In this document: positions 49,951-61,190 of the stretch, one piece after another
How positions within the stretch are numbered: the first letter of the stretch is position 1
How the letters are laid out: each line of letters starts with the position of its first letter
Assembly (NCBI RefSeq): GCF_947179165.1
Contig: NC_077238.1
Location: forward strand, 74,461,257 to 74,525,256
Direction: 5' to 3'
DNA length: 64,000 nt
Origin: Solanum dulcamara
Lineage: Eukaryota; Streptophyta; Magnoliopsida; Solanales; Solanaceae
Position numbers and translations under genes: made by a program
Notes under the pieces: model-generated
Database searches by the model: none
What the model was told of the DNA's origin: nothing
Seen by the model: only the letters and a program-made list of their open reading frames with translations

Positions 49951-50929
49951 CGGAAAAGATTAAAAAATATCCTTAATTTATTAAAAAATAGTTCAAAAAT
50001 ATTCTCTTTCCATCTATTATCTTAAAAATACCCTGAACATTTTCTTTAGGTTCAAAAATGTCCAATAGTTAACAGAAATATGACATGGAAATTGACTAAA
50101 CAAGTGGCCATTTAACATTGGTCCACGTCATTTTTACCCAAGAAAAAGACCTCACTCGACCCCACCCAACATTGGTCCCTTAAAGGAATCGGCTTTTCTT
50201 TTGATAGAAATGCTCTCAAAATGAAGAAAAATTCAGTTCAGATTTTAGGTAATTTTTATCCTCATAAGGATATCATTTGCCTCCGGTGAGCACATGGTCA
50301 CTCGTACTTTTCCACGCACCAATAAATTGGGATTTAGGTTATCTTAAATGGGATGGAAAGACGGAGTCGGATTTGGTGAACGACTTGAGGTTGGATTCAG
50401 AGTTCATTGTTGACTTTGAGTCGTCGGAACATGTAGGAAGAGCGAAGGGTAGCAAGCTCTACTTGTTCTTCTACCAAATGTAATGCAGTACTTTTTATCA
50501 TAGTTCTAAAGTTATTTTAGTGTTAAAATGCAGAAAAAATCTGCTATGCAATGTTTTTAAATTGTTTAAATGAAAGACATGTTATCAACATTTCATTTTA
50601 ATTACTGTGTGTTGGGTTGACAATTGCTGCCTGTTTAACTTAAAATCTGCATTTTAACTGAGTTAAATGTTGCAATGCAGCTGCTATTTTTTGGGATTGA
50701 AAGCTATTGTTTATTTGCTAACTTTGAAGAAGGAAGGAGGGGAAGAAAAACAGAGGAAAAGCTTAAATCGCCGGTGAAACAGGGGTGGGGTCTTTTTTAT
50801 TGGGTAAAAAAATGATGTGGTCCAATTTCCATGACATATTTCTGTTATCTATTGGGCATTTTTGAACCTAAAAGAAAGGGGCATTTTTAAGCTAATAAAT
50901 GGAAAGAGTACATTTTTAAATCTTTTTCG
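49951..50929. mobile_element. Non-autonomous Mutator-like element with 9-bp target duplication
   Basis: A perfect 9-bp repeat, TTGAATCTA, flanks the element at 49942-49950 and 50930-50938. Its ends CGGAAAAGATTAAAAAATA and TTTTTAAATCTTTTTCG are inverted. The inverted similarity runs inward for about 180 bp through CCATCTATTATC, TTTAGGTTCAAAAATG and ACAGAAATATGACATGGAAA. A 25-bp block (around 50098-50122) is present only in the left arm. The 979-bp element has no transposase. Its unique interior of about 600 bp holds a 68-codon frame at 50277-50483. Confidence 0.88.
50277..50483 (+). CDS. Unrecognised 68-codon ORF inside the Mutator-like element
   Basis: The frame starts MPPVSTWSLVLFHAPINWDL and continues with an acidic stretch (KTESDLVNDLRLDSEFIVDF), ending KLYLFFYQM. 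The composition is more protein-like than that of nearby frames and has none of the low complexity of chance ORFs. I recognise no family. It could be part of a host gene captured by the transposon, as in Pack-MULEs, or coincidence. There is no sign of its own promoter or splice sites. Confidence 0.25.
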   Translation: MPPVSTWSLVLFHAPINWDLGYLKWDGKTESDLVNDLRLDSEFIVDFESSEHVGRAKGSKLYLFFYQM

Positions 50930-50938
50930 TTGAATCTA

Positions 50939-52958
50939 TAGTTATCTCGCTTTCCTCTTTTCTCTCTCTAATTAACAGATTCTTTCCTTTTTCGTGGATG
51001 GTTTTCTTCCTTTTTTCTTTCATGGACGATTCCTTGAATTCTTTTCATTTTCAAACTCTACTAGCAGCTATGAGAGGGAGTTTTGAAATTTAAGTTTAAA
51101 TTACGAGTTTATAAAATGTTACTAGATTTAAACGAGTGATGTTTTGAAATATTAAATATATCACGAGGAGTTTATATCTTAAATTTGGGGAATTTTGATA
51201 CAAATTTGAGAAAGATTTGGTGTATTATTCAAGGAATCAAACGAACAAATTTGGTGGTCACTCGTAAAAACATATTTATTCGGATAGAAGCAGTTTAAGT
51301 CAATTCATAGATAGATCTCTCATCGTATTCAAAACTTCAAAAAACATACGATAAATAAAGGGTGTGTTTTGAATGTGCAAAAGTATTGTTTTTTTCAATT
51401 TTTTTATGTTGAATTTGTATGAATTTCTTAAAAATTAGAAAAAATATTTTTCTAATTAGAACAAAAAAGCAAGTGTTATAAGTAGCATAACTCATCGTCT
51501 CCTCCCCTTCAATGATCTAACTCCCTCCCCCCTTTGACAACCCCACTTTACATCTCCATTCTACTATAGTATTTTCTAAATTACATACAAATGTTTCTGT
51601 TATATTTTTTTTTACCTACAAATATTCTTGTTATAGTGTTTCCTATATTCATAGCAAACACATCCAAAAAGTCTATATTGATCGATTCCTTTGACAAATC
51701 CACTACATGTCTATTTATTTGGGTACAAAATTCACTATACTTGCAGAAATATTTCTGTTTCTATTTGCATATCAAACTAACCATAGTTCCTACATTTTTA
51801 TGTGTTGGATTTTTTATTTGGGTTGTGCGTGGATTGACCCAATCCGATTTAGGAGAGATAGGGTTATGTTAGAAGAAAAAATATCTAGGAAGAAATTAAT
51901 TCAAGTCTTTTGATTTCTATAATTATTAAAGTGAAAAATGGGGAAATAGCAGTTTCTTCAACATAACCTCTTTCTTCTCTTCTTTAAAATAAAGACTAAA
52001 CATGCATTACTTGAAGTAATACAAGAGGGGCATTTTTATAATTAGTCAAAATAGTTAGAGGCTAATTAATCAGGCGATTAGCTTGTTAAGAGAGAGTTAG
52101 TTAGACTTAGATATTTTCTAACTTAGATAAATAATGGACTTGAACAATGTTATCATTATTCTGGTTTGGTTTAGCTTTGAATGCAAGTTTCGATATTTTT
52201 GGAGAATCTCATTCGTCTTCTTTGTTTGTGTGGAACTTTTTCAAGAATCTCATTTGTCTTCTTTGTTCATGGAACTCCTAAAATGCACACATGAATGAAT
52301 ATAAGTAAATTTTATTCAAATGAATACAGGTAAAATTAGAGCGCATGAATGCAAGAACGAACGAATATAATTATTTATAATTTTTGTTGTTTGTATCTTT
52401 GTATATATTCAGATTGTATTCGTCGATAAAGACTAAATGCGCATATGACAACTACAATAAATACAGTCGCCTAACACTTCAATTTTTTTTAAATTTTTTT
52501 TACCTAACATCTCAAACAATTGCTATTAATGATATATATCTAAACTATAGTTATAAATTGCTTATAAGGTCCAAACTATAATCATTTTAAAAAATTTCCC
52601 ATGAATCAAACATCTATCAAAAAGATATATCCATAAATTTGATCATTGTTTAATCTTTGTATTATAATTTCGTCATTATAGTTTCGATATAACTTGACAT
52701 GAACCGATCCTAAAAAGTATCACTCATGAATTCCAATTAAGTGTCACAATATAACTAGTCACATAATTTTTTTGAAAAAAACTTAAATCTTATAATCTTA
52801 AATTTAAAATATTGAAATTAGAGAATTGTTAAATATATATTATTTTTGAAATAAACTAAAATTAAAGGTATTCACTTAAATTGACATTGTATCACACTGA
52901 AATGTTCAATTATTGCAACAAAAGATATGGGCATTATGTTGGAGAAAAAAGCACCGAC
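50939..52958. other. Intergenic DNA with a MITE-like remnant
   Basis: At 51358-51600, GGGTGTGTTTTGAATGTGCA, TTTTTCAATTTTTTTATG and later CCCTCCCCCCTTTGACAACC parallel the repeat at 32773-33115. The remaining open frames (51591-51913, 52384-52581) are low-complexity and unsupported. Confidence 0.4.
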
Positions 52959-53342
52959 TAATTTTCGTCCCTTTCAGATCGCCTTCAAGCAAAAAATAAT
53001 AGAGAAATTTAAAAAGAATAACAACACAGAGATTTAAAATAGAAAACTCTCCAATGAGAGAAAAATCACGGGCCTCCCAGAAAAATATTCACTATATGAA
53101 AATTATTACACCATATAATACACAATATTTTTTTTCACACACTCCAATTTCTAAAATACTATTTCCAAAGAGATCTTCAAGATAATTATTTCTAAGTCTT
53201 TCCTCTAGTATACAACGAATTAATTTTTTGGTGATGTTAAACCAAAGGAGCAAATCTCATTTTATAAGTACAAAAACAATAACTGATTTTGTTGGGAAGC
53301 GATGTGGGATAAATTTTTCTTCTTTTCAAAAGCAACATCAAC
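52959..53342 (-). repeat. 3' LTR of the gag-only copia element
   Basis: On the plus strand it runs from TAATTTTCGTCCCTTTCAG to AAAGCAACATCAACA. It carries CCTTCAAGCAAAAAATAATA and the other words of the 5' copy. Confidence 0.75.
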
Positions 53343-53944
53343 AATCTCCACCTTTTGAAGAGAAGAAAAATGCAGCCCGTTGGCCCTTTACAGTTGTTCA
53401 GCTACACATAATAGAATTAGTTCTCCACCTAACTCTAAACTCGCCCAATCATGTGCAACTGCAACTTTCACATTGTCTGTTATTTACAATCATAATTCTA
53501 AATTTAAGAATTTTCATCCCCCCACCATAAAGAGTACATCCACTCAAATTAAAAAATCAATCCAAGAATTTTCACTTGAAATCACTTCCAATTTTAAGAA
53601 TTTCAATTTTGGCTCATGTCGAAAAAAAACTTGCTAATAACTTATGGTGCAACCCTCGTGTTAATTTCTTGAGAGTTCATTAGCCATCAACATCATTTCC
53701 AACACACACCTTGTATCACCTATCAATCAATGTCCATGTGCAAACTTGTGGACCAGCTACCAATTAAACATCCTCTTACATGACAATTTTAAAGGTTGCA
53801 TTCATGACATGAGGATTTTCATCTTTCTTAAAAAAAAAATTCTTAAAAAAGAATATCACCCCCCCCCCCTTTTCTAGGAAGACAACATTGACAACATTTT
53901 CTTTGGAGCTTCCCACCGAAATAGCCCCATTATTTGGACATTTA

Positions 53945-54674
53945 TTCTTAACATGTCACGGATGATTACAATTCTAGCGAACGACCTTCTTCTTGAAGCT
54001 TTTATTTTATTTTATTTTCCTTTAACAACAAGAGCTGAATTTTTTTGAGATTTTTCATCTCCATTCTTCAATCTTTTTTCCTTATAAATCAATTTGCTCG
54101 TCACTTCCGAGAATATCATAGTTTTCTTTCCATGCGTTAAAATGGGTTGCATGTGCTTATAGGAAGATGGAAGAGACCAGATGAGTCGAAGGCCATGTCT
54201 TCATCATTAATTTTCATTCCAATAAATTCCAATTCAGAAACAATCTCATTCAAGGCACTCAAATTATAAGAAATAGTTGTACCTTCATCCATTTGCAATT
54301 TATGAAATTGCTTCTTCAAATATAGCATATTTGAAATACTTTTGGTTTGGTACAATTCTTTAAGTTTCTCCCACAAGTCCTTTGTTGCAGACAATCCAAT
54401 CACATTAGTAAGAATATTTTTAGCTAAACACAAGTGAATCTGACTTGCCGCTTTCATGTCTAGCTCTTTTCATTCTTCATCACTAATTTTGATTTTTTTT
54501 TGAGACTCTATTACTTTCAGATTTTTCTGAACCCTTGTCGTCTTTTCTGCTAGTTGGTCTCCATTTAAACGTCTTGTGTAATTCAGATTGGATTAACACA
54601 ACCTTGACTTGCACTTGCCACAAGCCAAAATTAATTCTCCCATCAAATTTCTCAATCTCAAATTTTGTCCCCAT
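53945..54674 (-). pseudogene. Copia gag with degraded zinc knuckle
   Basis: The frame at 54674-54483 starts GTKFEIEKFDGRINFGLWQV, the N-terminal signature of copia gag. The frame at 54457-54137 continues with IHLCLAKNILTNVIGLSATK, DLWEKLKELYQTKS and YLKKQFHKLQMDEGTTI (UBN2 type). At about 53950-54000 the minus strand gives CNHP, stop, HVKNKCPN, a zinc knuckle interrupted by two stop codons. Confidence 0.82.
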
Positions 54675-55008
54675 CTTGCTTATTAGTACTAATAAATGAA
54701 CAATAGCAATGAAAAATACCCACTAAATTAGTTCCCAAGAAAAAGAGGTGAATCACAACGGATACACTTAACTACCAAGTCTTTTCTTGCTAGAATTGTA
54801 CTTATTCCCAATATTACCAAATATACAAGTACCCCAAAGCAATTTCACTAGAATAACAAACTCCAACAGAATCAGACTCCACTTCTGCTTGAAAACAATA
54901 ATTTTAATTCAGAATTTTTTTTTGATGTGAAAGATCAGACAAAGCTGCAACCACAGAACATACTAAAATTTTAAAAGAATTATTCTACACCAAAAGCTTT
55001 GATACCAC

Positions 55009-55394
55009 TAATTCCCGTCCCTTTCGGACCGCCTTCAAGCAAAAAATAATAGAGAAATTTAAAGAGAATAACAACACAAAGATTTAATGTGGAAAACTCT
55101 CCAATTAGAGAAAATCCACGGCCTCCCAAAACAATATTCACTATATGAAAATTATTACAACATACAATACACAATATTTTTCCTCACACACCCCAATTCC
55201 TAAAATACTATTCTCAAATAGATCTTCAAGAGAATTATCTCTAAATCTCTCTTCTAGTATACAAAGAATTGAATTTTTGGTGATGTACTAAATCAAAGAA
55301 GCAAATCTCATTTTATAAGTATAAAAGCAATAACTCATTTTGTTGGAAAGCGATGTGGGACAAATTTTACTTCTTTTCAAAAGCAGCATCAACA
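55009..55394 (-). repeat. 5' LTR of the gag-only copia element
   Basis: It pairs with 52959-53342. It ends next to the primer-binding site at 54998-55009 and is followed on the right by unrelated intergenic DNA. Confidence 0.75.
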
Positions 55395-56007
55395 CATTAA
55401 TCAAAAAGTGCAACGATAAATTGAAACCAACGAAAATATTTCAAATATAAAATTGCTTATACGTTTGGAGAAAGGCTAGTCGTTTGTTTATTCATTTTGT
55501 TTAAAAAATTACACTAATATTAACAATTATTTTAATTAGTTATTTACTTCAGTTATCACATTGTTTTATTGTAGTTATTGTTGTTTTTCCTAAATGCTCT
55601 CTACAATTTTTTTATATTAATCGACGTATTTTCTTTATTAATGTATTTTTCTTTTTAATTAGTGTGATTTGTTATATTTGCGCCAAAAGTTTTTTGAACT
55701 TAAACTTAACTTCTCTACCTCCTCATTGTGTAAAATCTGCATACATTTTTCTTTCTCCGGACCTAATATATGAAGTCACACTAATCGGTATATATAGCAA
55801 ACCTATTATTTCATTGTTGTTATTATTTTTGTCCTAAATGCCCGATATGGTTTTTTTCTTATTCACTAAGCATTTTCTTTTTCATAACTAGTTTGATTAT
55901 TATACTTGCGCTGAGAGTTTTTTTGACCTAACCTTTCTACCTCCTCGTGGAGTATAATCTACATACATTTTTTCTTCTGCGGACCTAACTTATGAAATCA
56001 CACTATA
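55395..56007. other. Intergenic DNA with a two-fold repeat
   Basis: The words ACTTCTCTACCTCCTCATTG at 55709 and CCTTTCTACCTCCTCGTGGA at 55931, each followed by ATCTACATACATTTTT-type sequence and a CGGACCTAA word, indicate two diverged copies of a short repeat of about 220 bp. No gene is seen. Confidence 0.4.
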
Positions 56008-56712
56008 ACAACAACAACAACAACAACAACAACCCAGTGAAATCCCACATCGTGAGGTCTGGAGAGGGTAAAGTGTACGCAGACCTGACTCCTACCAATG
56101 TAGGACGGCTGTTTCCGAAAGACCCTCGGCGCAATAGAAGCATAGAAAAAGGTCAGACAAGAATATTAGAGTAAATAAGTAGATAACGAAAACGGTCCAA
56201 ACAATAGTATAATCAAAGCACAAAAACAGTAGATATTATTAGATAATAACATAAATACCATAAATACCATAAATTAGAGTACCAGAAATCATAGTGCGTT
56301 AATACCCCTACGAATAAGGGGGAATAAATCCACTATGTACTAGCCTTCTACCCTAATGTGTGTCCTCCACACCCTCCTATCTAAGGTCATGTCCTCGGTA
56401 AGTCGTAAATGCGCCATGTCCTGTCTGATCACCTCTCCCCAATATTTCTTCGGCCTACCCCTACCTCTTTTGAAACCATCCATGGCCAACCTCTCACATC
56501 TCCGCACTAGTGCATCTGGGACTCTCCTCTTCACATGTCCAAACTATCTCAGTCACGTTTCCCGCATCTTGTCTTCCACCGAGGCCACTCCTATCTTGTC
56601 TCGAATAGCCTCATTTCTAATCCTGTCACTCCTGGTATGCCCACACATCCATCTCAACATTCTCATCTCGGCAACCTTCATCTTTTGCACGTGGGAGACC
56701 TTAACACTATGT
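56008..56712 (-). mobile_element. 5'-truncated RTE-type LINE 3' end
   Basis: A CAA repeat at 56008-56033 (TTG tail on the minus strand) is followed by the LINE 3' region. Reading the minus strand from 56712 gives [59 protein letters not shown] and [19 protein letters not shown], the C-terminal part of the RTE reverse transcriptase ORF. One frame change separates the halves. It belongs to the same family as 11781-12410. Confidence 0.85.
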
Positions 56713-56739
56713 TGTTTGTATTTTACTTTAAAATTTAAA

Positions 56740-57924
56740 GGCCAAATCCATCGGTGACCCCCTAAAGTTGACACCAACTTTCACTTAGACACCTTAGCTA
56801 GGCTTTATAATTTTAGACACCTTATGTAGAGGTTCATTGTCTCATTTTGACACCATTTTTATATTCTCAGAACTAGCTTGTGCGCGTGTATTAAATGTCT
56901 CCTACATGGGTAGATAAACGAATAGACATGTGACACGTGGATTTTTTATTTTTTTTTAAAAACTCACTTTTAATTTTTCTCTCTCTCCAAAATATCCCAC
57001 ACACCCCATTTTCTTCTTCTTCTTCGTGTCTTGTTTTTCTTTCTCTTTCTTTGTGGTTTTCTTTTTCAAATCCACCAAAATCTATGTGTTTTTCTTGTGC
57101 CAAACAAAATTTTCATTTCTTGTGTTACATTCCTTGATTCCTCCTTTTTTGAAAATTGATTTTATATCTTTGGTGAAAAGTAGCAATATTATTTAACTTG
57201 CTTCCTCCTTTCTTGAAAATTGATTTTACATTTTGGATAAAAATAGCAGTATTATTTAACTTGCTTCCTCCTTTCTTGAAAATTAATTTTACATTTTGGG
57301 TGAAAAGTAGCAGTATTATTTAATTAATGCTGTGAAGAATATTATGGAGTGGATGTTATTTGAAAAGGGTGCAGAAATAATGAGGAAGAAGGAATAAATA
57401 AGGTTCACAAAATAATTCGGTGTTTTTTTGAATTGTTATTTTCTAAAAATCATGTGAATTATTTTCTTAAAAGATGTCATTTTGCTTAATTTTATCGGTT
57501 GTAGTAGTAGACATCATTGATGTAGCAGAACTTAAAATTTTATTTTTTGATTTGATTTGATTTTTTTTAAAAAATACCACACATTCTTAGAGAATGTTGG
57601 TGGTCTTATTTTTCTATGAGCTCTGTTGTTGAAGAAATTAGATTCTAATGTAACCCAACAAAATTTTATACGATTTTTTCAAAAAATTGTATGGTGATGG
57701 AGGGTTGTGGAAGGTGAAGAAGTTGCAGGGAAAAAAGAGTGAGGAAGAAGAAGAAAGAGAAAAAAATTCCAAAAACAAATAATTATTCACACGCTGAAAA
57801 ATTGTGTAATACACTTGCTATGCTGAGTCAGCGAAAGTGTTAAAATGAGACAGTGAATCTCCACATAAAATGTCTAAAAAACAAAGTCTAATTAAAATAT
57901 AAGTTGGAGCGGATGGGTTTGGCC
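56740..57924. mobile_element. Non-autonomous Mutator-like element with 9-bp target duplication
   Basis: The direct repeat AAATTTAAA flanks it at 56731-56739 and 57925-57933. The ends GGCCAAATCCATCGG and GGATGGGTTTGGCC are inverted. The inverted similarity continues for about 150 bp (TATGTAGAGGTTCATTGTCT against AGACAGTGAATCTCCACATA). The 1185-bp element has no transposase. Inside is a three-fold repeat at 57137-57330. It lies about 600 bp upstream of the PI4KG4 start codon, directly beside a LINE end, and its family differs from that at 49951. Confidence 0.88.
57137..57330 (+). repeat. Three tandem units of about 65 bp inside the Mutator-like element
   Basis: Each unit holds CTTCCTCCTTTCTTGAAAAT, then TGATTTTACATTTTGG and GTAGCAGTATTATTTAACT. 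The first unit is the most diverged. No coding sequence is seen. Confidence 0.8.
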
Positions 57925-57933
57925 AAATTTAAA

Positions 57934-58526
57934 ATTTGAAAGAATCGTTTTATTCAAATGCAATTTTCAACTTTCAAACGGCTACAATATTGAGTATTAC
58001 TGATTTATGGTTGAGTAATATTCCTCTCCAACTGTACGTATTTTCTCCGTTCATTCACCGGAAAATTCGCCGGCACCGTTGAAAAATTCTCGGTATATTA
58101 TCCTTGAAGCTATCCAATTTTCCTTCGATTCTTCTCCTCCTCCTGTAAGAATCCGTCCTCTATTCTTTGCCTTTCAATTTCCCTATCTACAGCAATTCCA
58201 TTTTCTCCAACCCCCAAAATAGTTTTATTTTATTTTATTCATTCCCAAAGCTCCCAAAATTCATTTTTTGGTAACTATAAAATTTATTCAAATAAAGAAC
58301 CAATCTTGAATCTCTGGGGCTCTGGGGGAGGTTTTATTTTATCTTTTATCTTTTATCTTTTATCTTCTTTTTTTTTTGTTAACATTTGTAAGTAATATCT
58401 GTACAGATGGCCTTGTGAAAAATGTGTTGAAACCCACAACACATTTTTCACTTGTTTAGAGTCTTTGATAATTTTCTAGGTTGATTTGTGAATATAGGGT
58501 TTGGAAATTTTTTTCCATAGAGGAAA
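57934..58526 (+). promoter_or_regulatory. PI4KG4 promoter and 5' leader
   Basis: This sequence lies between the Mutator-like element and the start codon. It has AACGGCTACAAT near 57978, a CT-rich leader (TTCTTCTCCTCCTCCTGT) near 58130 and four TTTTATC units at 58337-58366. A donor-like GTAAGAATCC at about 58144 and acceptor-like ends TTTTCTAG (58480) or TTCCATAG (58520) would allow an intron in the leader; this is inference only. Confidence 0.4.
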
Positions 58527-61190
58527 ATGTCGTCTGCTGGGGTGGTTGCAATTAGTCCAGTTTGTTTAAAGAAGATGGTAATTCCACTTGTACATGGCCA
58601 AGAATCATTTTTGATTTACGTAGCTATGTCGGGTTCGATGATGCCATTAAGGGTTTTGGAGTATGATTCAATTGAATCTGTGAAGGTACAGATTCAGAGT
58701 TGTAAAGGGTTTGTGGTGAAAAATCAAAAATTGGTTTGTGGGGGTCGTGAATTGGCCCGAAGAGATTCACTCATCAGGGATTATGGAGTTTCTGATGGGA
58801 ATGTTCTTCATTTAGTCCTTAGGCTATCTGATCTTCAAGTTATTAATGTGACAACTTCCTCTGGTGAAGAGTTCACATTTAATGTAGAGAGGAGTCGGGA
58901 TGTTGGATATGTTAAGCGTCAACTTGCTGAAAAGAAGGTTGGTTTAGGTGATATTGATGAACAGGAAGTGTTGTGTAAAGGGGAGTGTGTTGAAGATCGA
59001 AGGATCATATATGATCTTTGCAAGAATAATGATGCAGTGATTCATTTGTTTGTGCGTAAAAATGCTAAAATTAGGGCTAGACCAATGGACAATAATTTTG
59101 AATTGTCCATTGTGGCACCACACCAGAATGATGTGGTTAGAAAAAACAGGAGTGGGACTGAAACAGATCATGAAGTTTTGGTCCCAAGGAAGCCTCCTGA
59201 TAGGGAAATAATTTTGGAACCTATATTTGTTAACCCAAGGATTGAAATTCCTGTGGTACTTAGGGATATGATTGTTTCTGCATTTGAAGGCTTAGATAGA
59301 GGAAATTATCCAATTAGATCTTCTGAAGGCACAGGAGGAGCATATTTTATGCGTGATGCATCAGGGAATAAGTTTGTTGCGGTGTTTAAGCCAATTGATG
59401 AGGAACCTATGGCTGTGAACAACCCCCAAGGTTTGCCTCTGTCAGTTAATGGTGAGGGCTTGAAGAAAGGAACAAGAGTTGGAGAAGGTGGTTTCAGGGA
59501 ATGCGCTGCCTACATTTTGGATCATCCAAAGAGTGGACGGCGCTCACTTTCTGGTGAGATAAAAGGCTTTGCTGGTGTTCCTCCAACTACTTTTGTGAGG
59601 TGCCTTCATAAGGGTTTCAACCACCCTGATGGCATTACTGTTAAGCTGGGGTCCTTACAGAAATTCATGGAGAATGATGGCAGTTGTGAGGATTTAGGTC
59701 CTAGTGCTTTCCCTGTGGAGGAGGTGCATAAAATTGCAGTATTTGATATGAGGCTGGCGAATGCAGATAGGCATGCAGGTAATATATTAATGAGCAAAGG
59801 TGAAGATGGCCAGGTTGTGCTCATTCCGATTGATCATGGTTATTGCTTGCCTGATAGTGTAAGTCTTCATCTTTTGTTTTTCTGTCCATTTGGTGATATA
59901 ATGTGATGTTGTTATTGTGCACCCGAAGGGTAGCTGCTGTGGGTTCCCTTGTCGTAAAGAAAAATGTGATGCTGCTATTTGTTTGATCATTAGTGTTGCA
60001 TCTCCAAACATTTTTGATTTTTCTCATTTTGGCCCTCATCTATTGAATAATTCTTCTACCATGTTAATAATCTTTCTTTTTATTTTGTTTATACTCTTGT
60101 AAGTCCTTATAACAAGATTTTTTTCTTCTTTTATGTAGCAGTTGTGATGTAGCTTCAAATTCTATATGAATTGCTTATCAGCAATTTACGTGTAACTACA
60201 AGCCCTTGATATAGGGGACATGTGCTATCACAGTCTGTCGGATGAAAAGGAATATCATGTCATGCTCTTCATCAGTGGAGGACCCAGAATTTTAAATAAG
60301 GGGGTTCAAAATCTAAATAACTAGACACACGAGCTAGTCGAAGGGGGTTCGACATCTACTTTATATACATAAAAAATTATTTTAACCATGTATAAATAGT
60401 ATAATTTTCCGCCGAAGGGGATTCAGATGAACCCCCTCGGCATAAGGTGGATCCGCCACTGCTCTTCATGTTTTAGCATAAATAGGATATTAGTGCGTGA
60501 AAGAGTAGTTAAGAGGCTCCTCTCTTTACAACCCGAACCCCTCTTTCCTTTGCCTTGTCGGAAGAGATGCTATGATCTGCACCAGAAGGGCCCCAAAAAA
60601 GATCTTCCAAACATTTACTAGTATATTCTTTTGGCATTTTTCCCTCTGTTATGATCCTGCTAATGAGTTCTCAGCTTTACATACCTCTTTTTGATTTAAG
60701 ATTGATGACAGATTCCAAGACGAAAGAGAATGTGTAGATTTGTGAATACTTGTTTTATAGCTGTTTCTTATAATGTTTAGTATCCTGACCTTTTGAGTTC
60801 CATACTATGATGCAGTTTGAAGATGTCACATTTGACTGGCTCTACTGGCCACAAGCTCGTCAGCCTTTTAGCTCCGAGACCATTGAGTACATTAAATCAC
60901 TTGATGCTGAGGAAGACATAGGCTTATTGAAGTTCCATGGGTGGGACATACCTTTGGAAAGTGCTCGCACACTCCGCATCTCCACCATGCTTTTGAAGAA
61001 AGGTGCAGAGAGGGGTCTCACACCATTTACCATAGGGAGCATCATGTGCAGGGAAACCTTGAATAAGGAATCCATGATCGAGGAGATTCTTCAAGAAGCA
61101 TTGGACTCTATGCCCCCTGGCTCAAGTGAAGATTCGTTCCTTGAATCCATCTCCCATGTAATGGACCGACGTCTTGATGAGATTGCCTAA
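58527..61190 (+). CDS. PI4KG4: Phosphatidylinositol 4-kinase gamma, UBDK-gamma-4 type
   Basis: This belongs to the plant gamma PI4-kinase-like family. The best studied members act as protein kinases that bind ubiquitin-pathway proteins rather than as proven lipid kinases. Two coding exons, 58527-59858 and 60816-61190, join in phase 0 at PDS/FEDVTF to give 568 residues against about 566 in Arabidopsis. Two ubiquitin-like domains occupy about 29-104 and 105-178. The PI3/4-kinase-like domain starts near 260 with EGTGGAY at 267-273. It has Lys288 in VFKP, the catalytic loop NADRHAGN at 412-419 and DHG at 436-438; all key residues are present. The end is SHVMDRRLDEIA. The start is the first ATG of the conserved MSSAGV beginning. 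The single 957-bp intron carries an hAT MITE. A Mutator-like element sits upstream. Confidence in the gamma family is very high, and in subtype 4 good but not certain. Confidence 0.93.
60273..60461. mobile_element. hAT-type MITE in the PI4KG4 intron
   Basis: The ends CAGTGGAGGACCCAG and GGTGGATCCGCCACTG are inverted. A perfect 8-bp duplication, CTCTTCAT, lies at 60265-60272 and 60462-60469. It is 189 bp long. It shares GGGGGTTC words with the copy in REC1 intron 10, but is about 90 bp shorter. Confidence 0.9.

Larger units (their letters stand above)
52959..55394 (-). mobile_element. Copia-type element retaining only gag
   Basis: Two LTRs of about 385 bp, 55009-55394 (5' on the minus strand) and 52959-53342 (3'), share more than 85 percent of bases by eye. 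Next to the 5' LTR lies a primer-binding site, TGGTATCAAAGC, close to the initiator Met tRNA complement. A purine tract, AAAAGGTGGAGA, precedes the 3' LTR. Between them are gag pieces and a broken zinc knuckle, but no protease, integrase, reverse transcriptase or RNase H. I found no target duplication. Confidence 0.82.

Noticed and set aside
54996..55012. tRNA-like sequence TGGTATCAAAGC
   Set aside because: It is the primer-binding site of a copia element, not a tRNA gene; no cloverleaf surrounds it.
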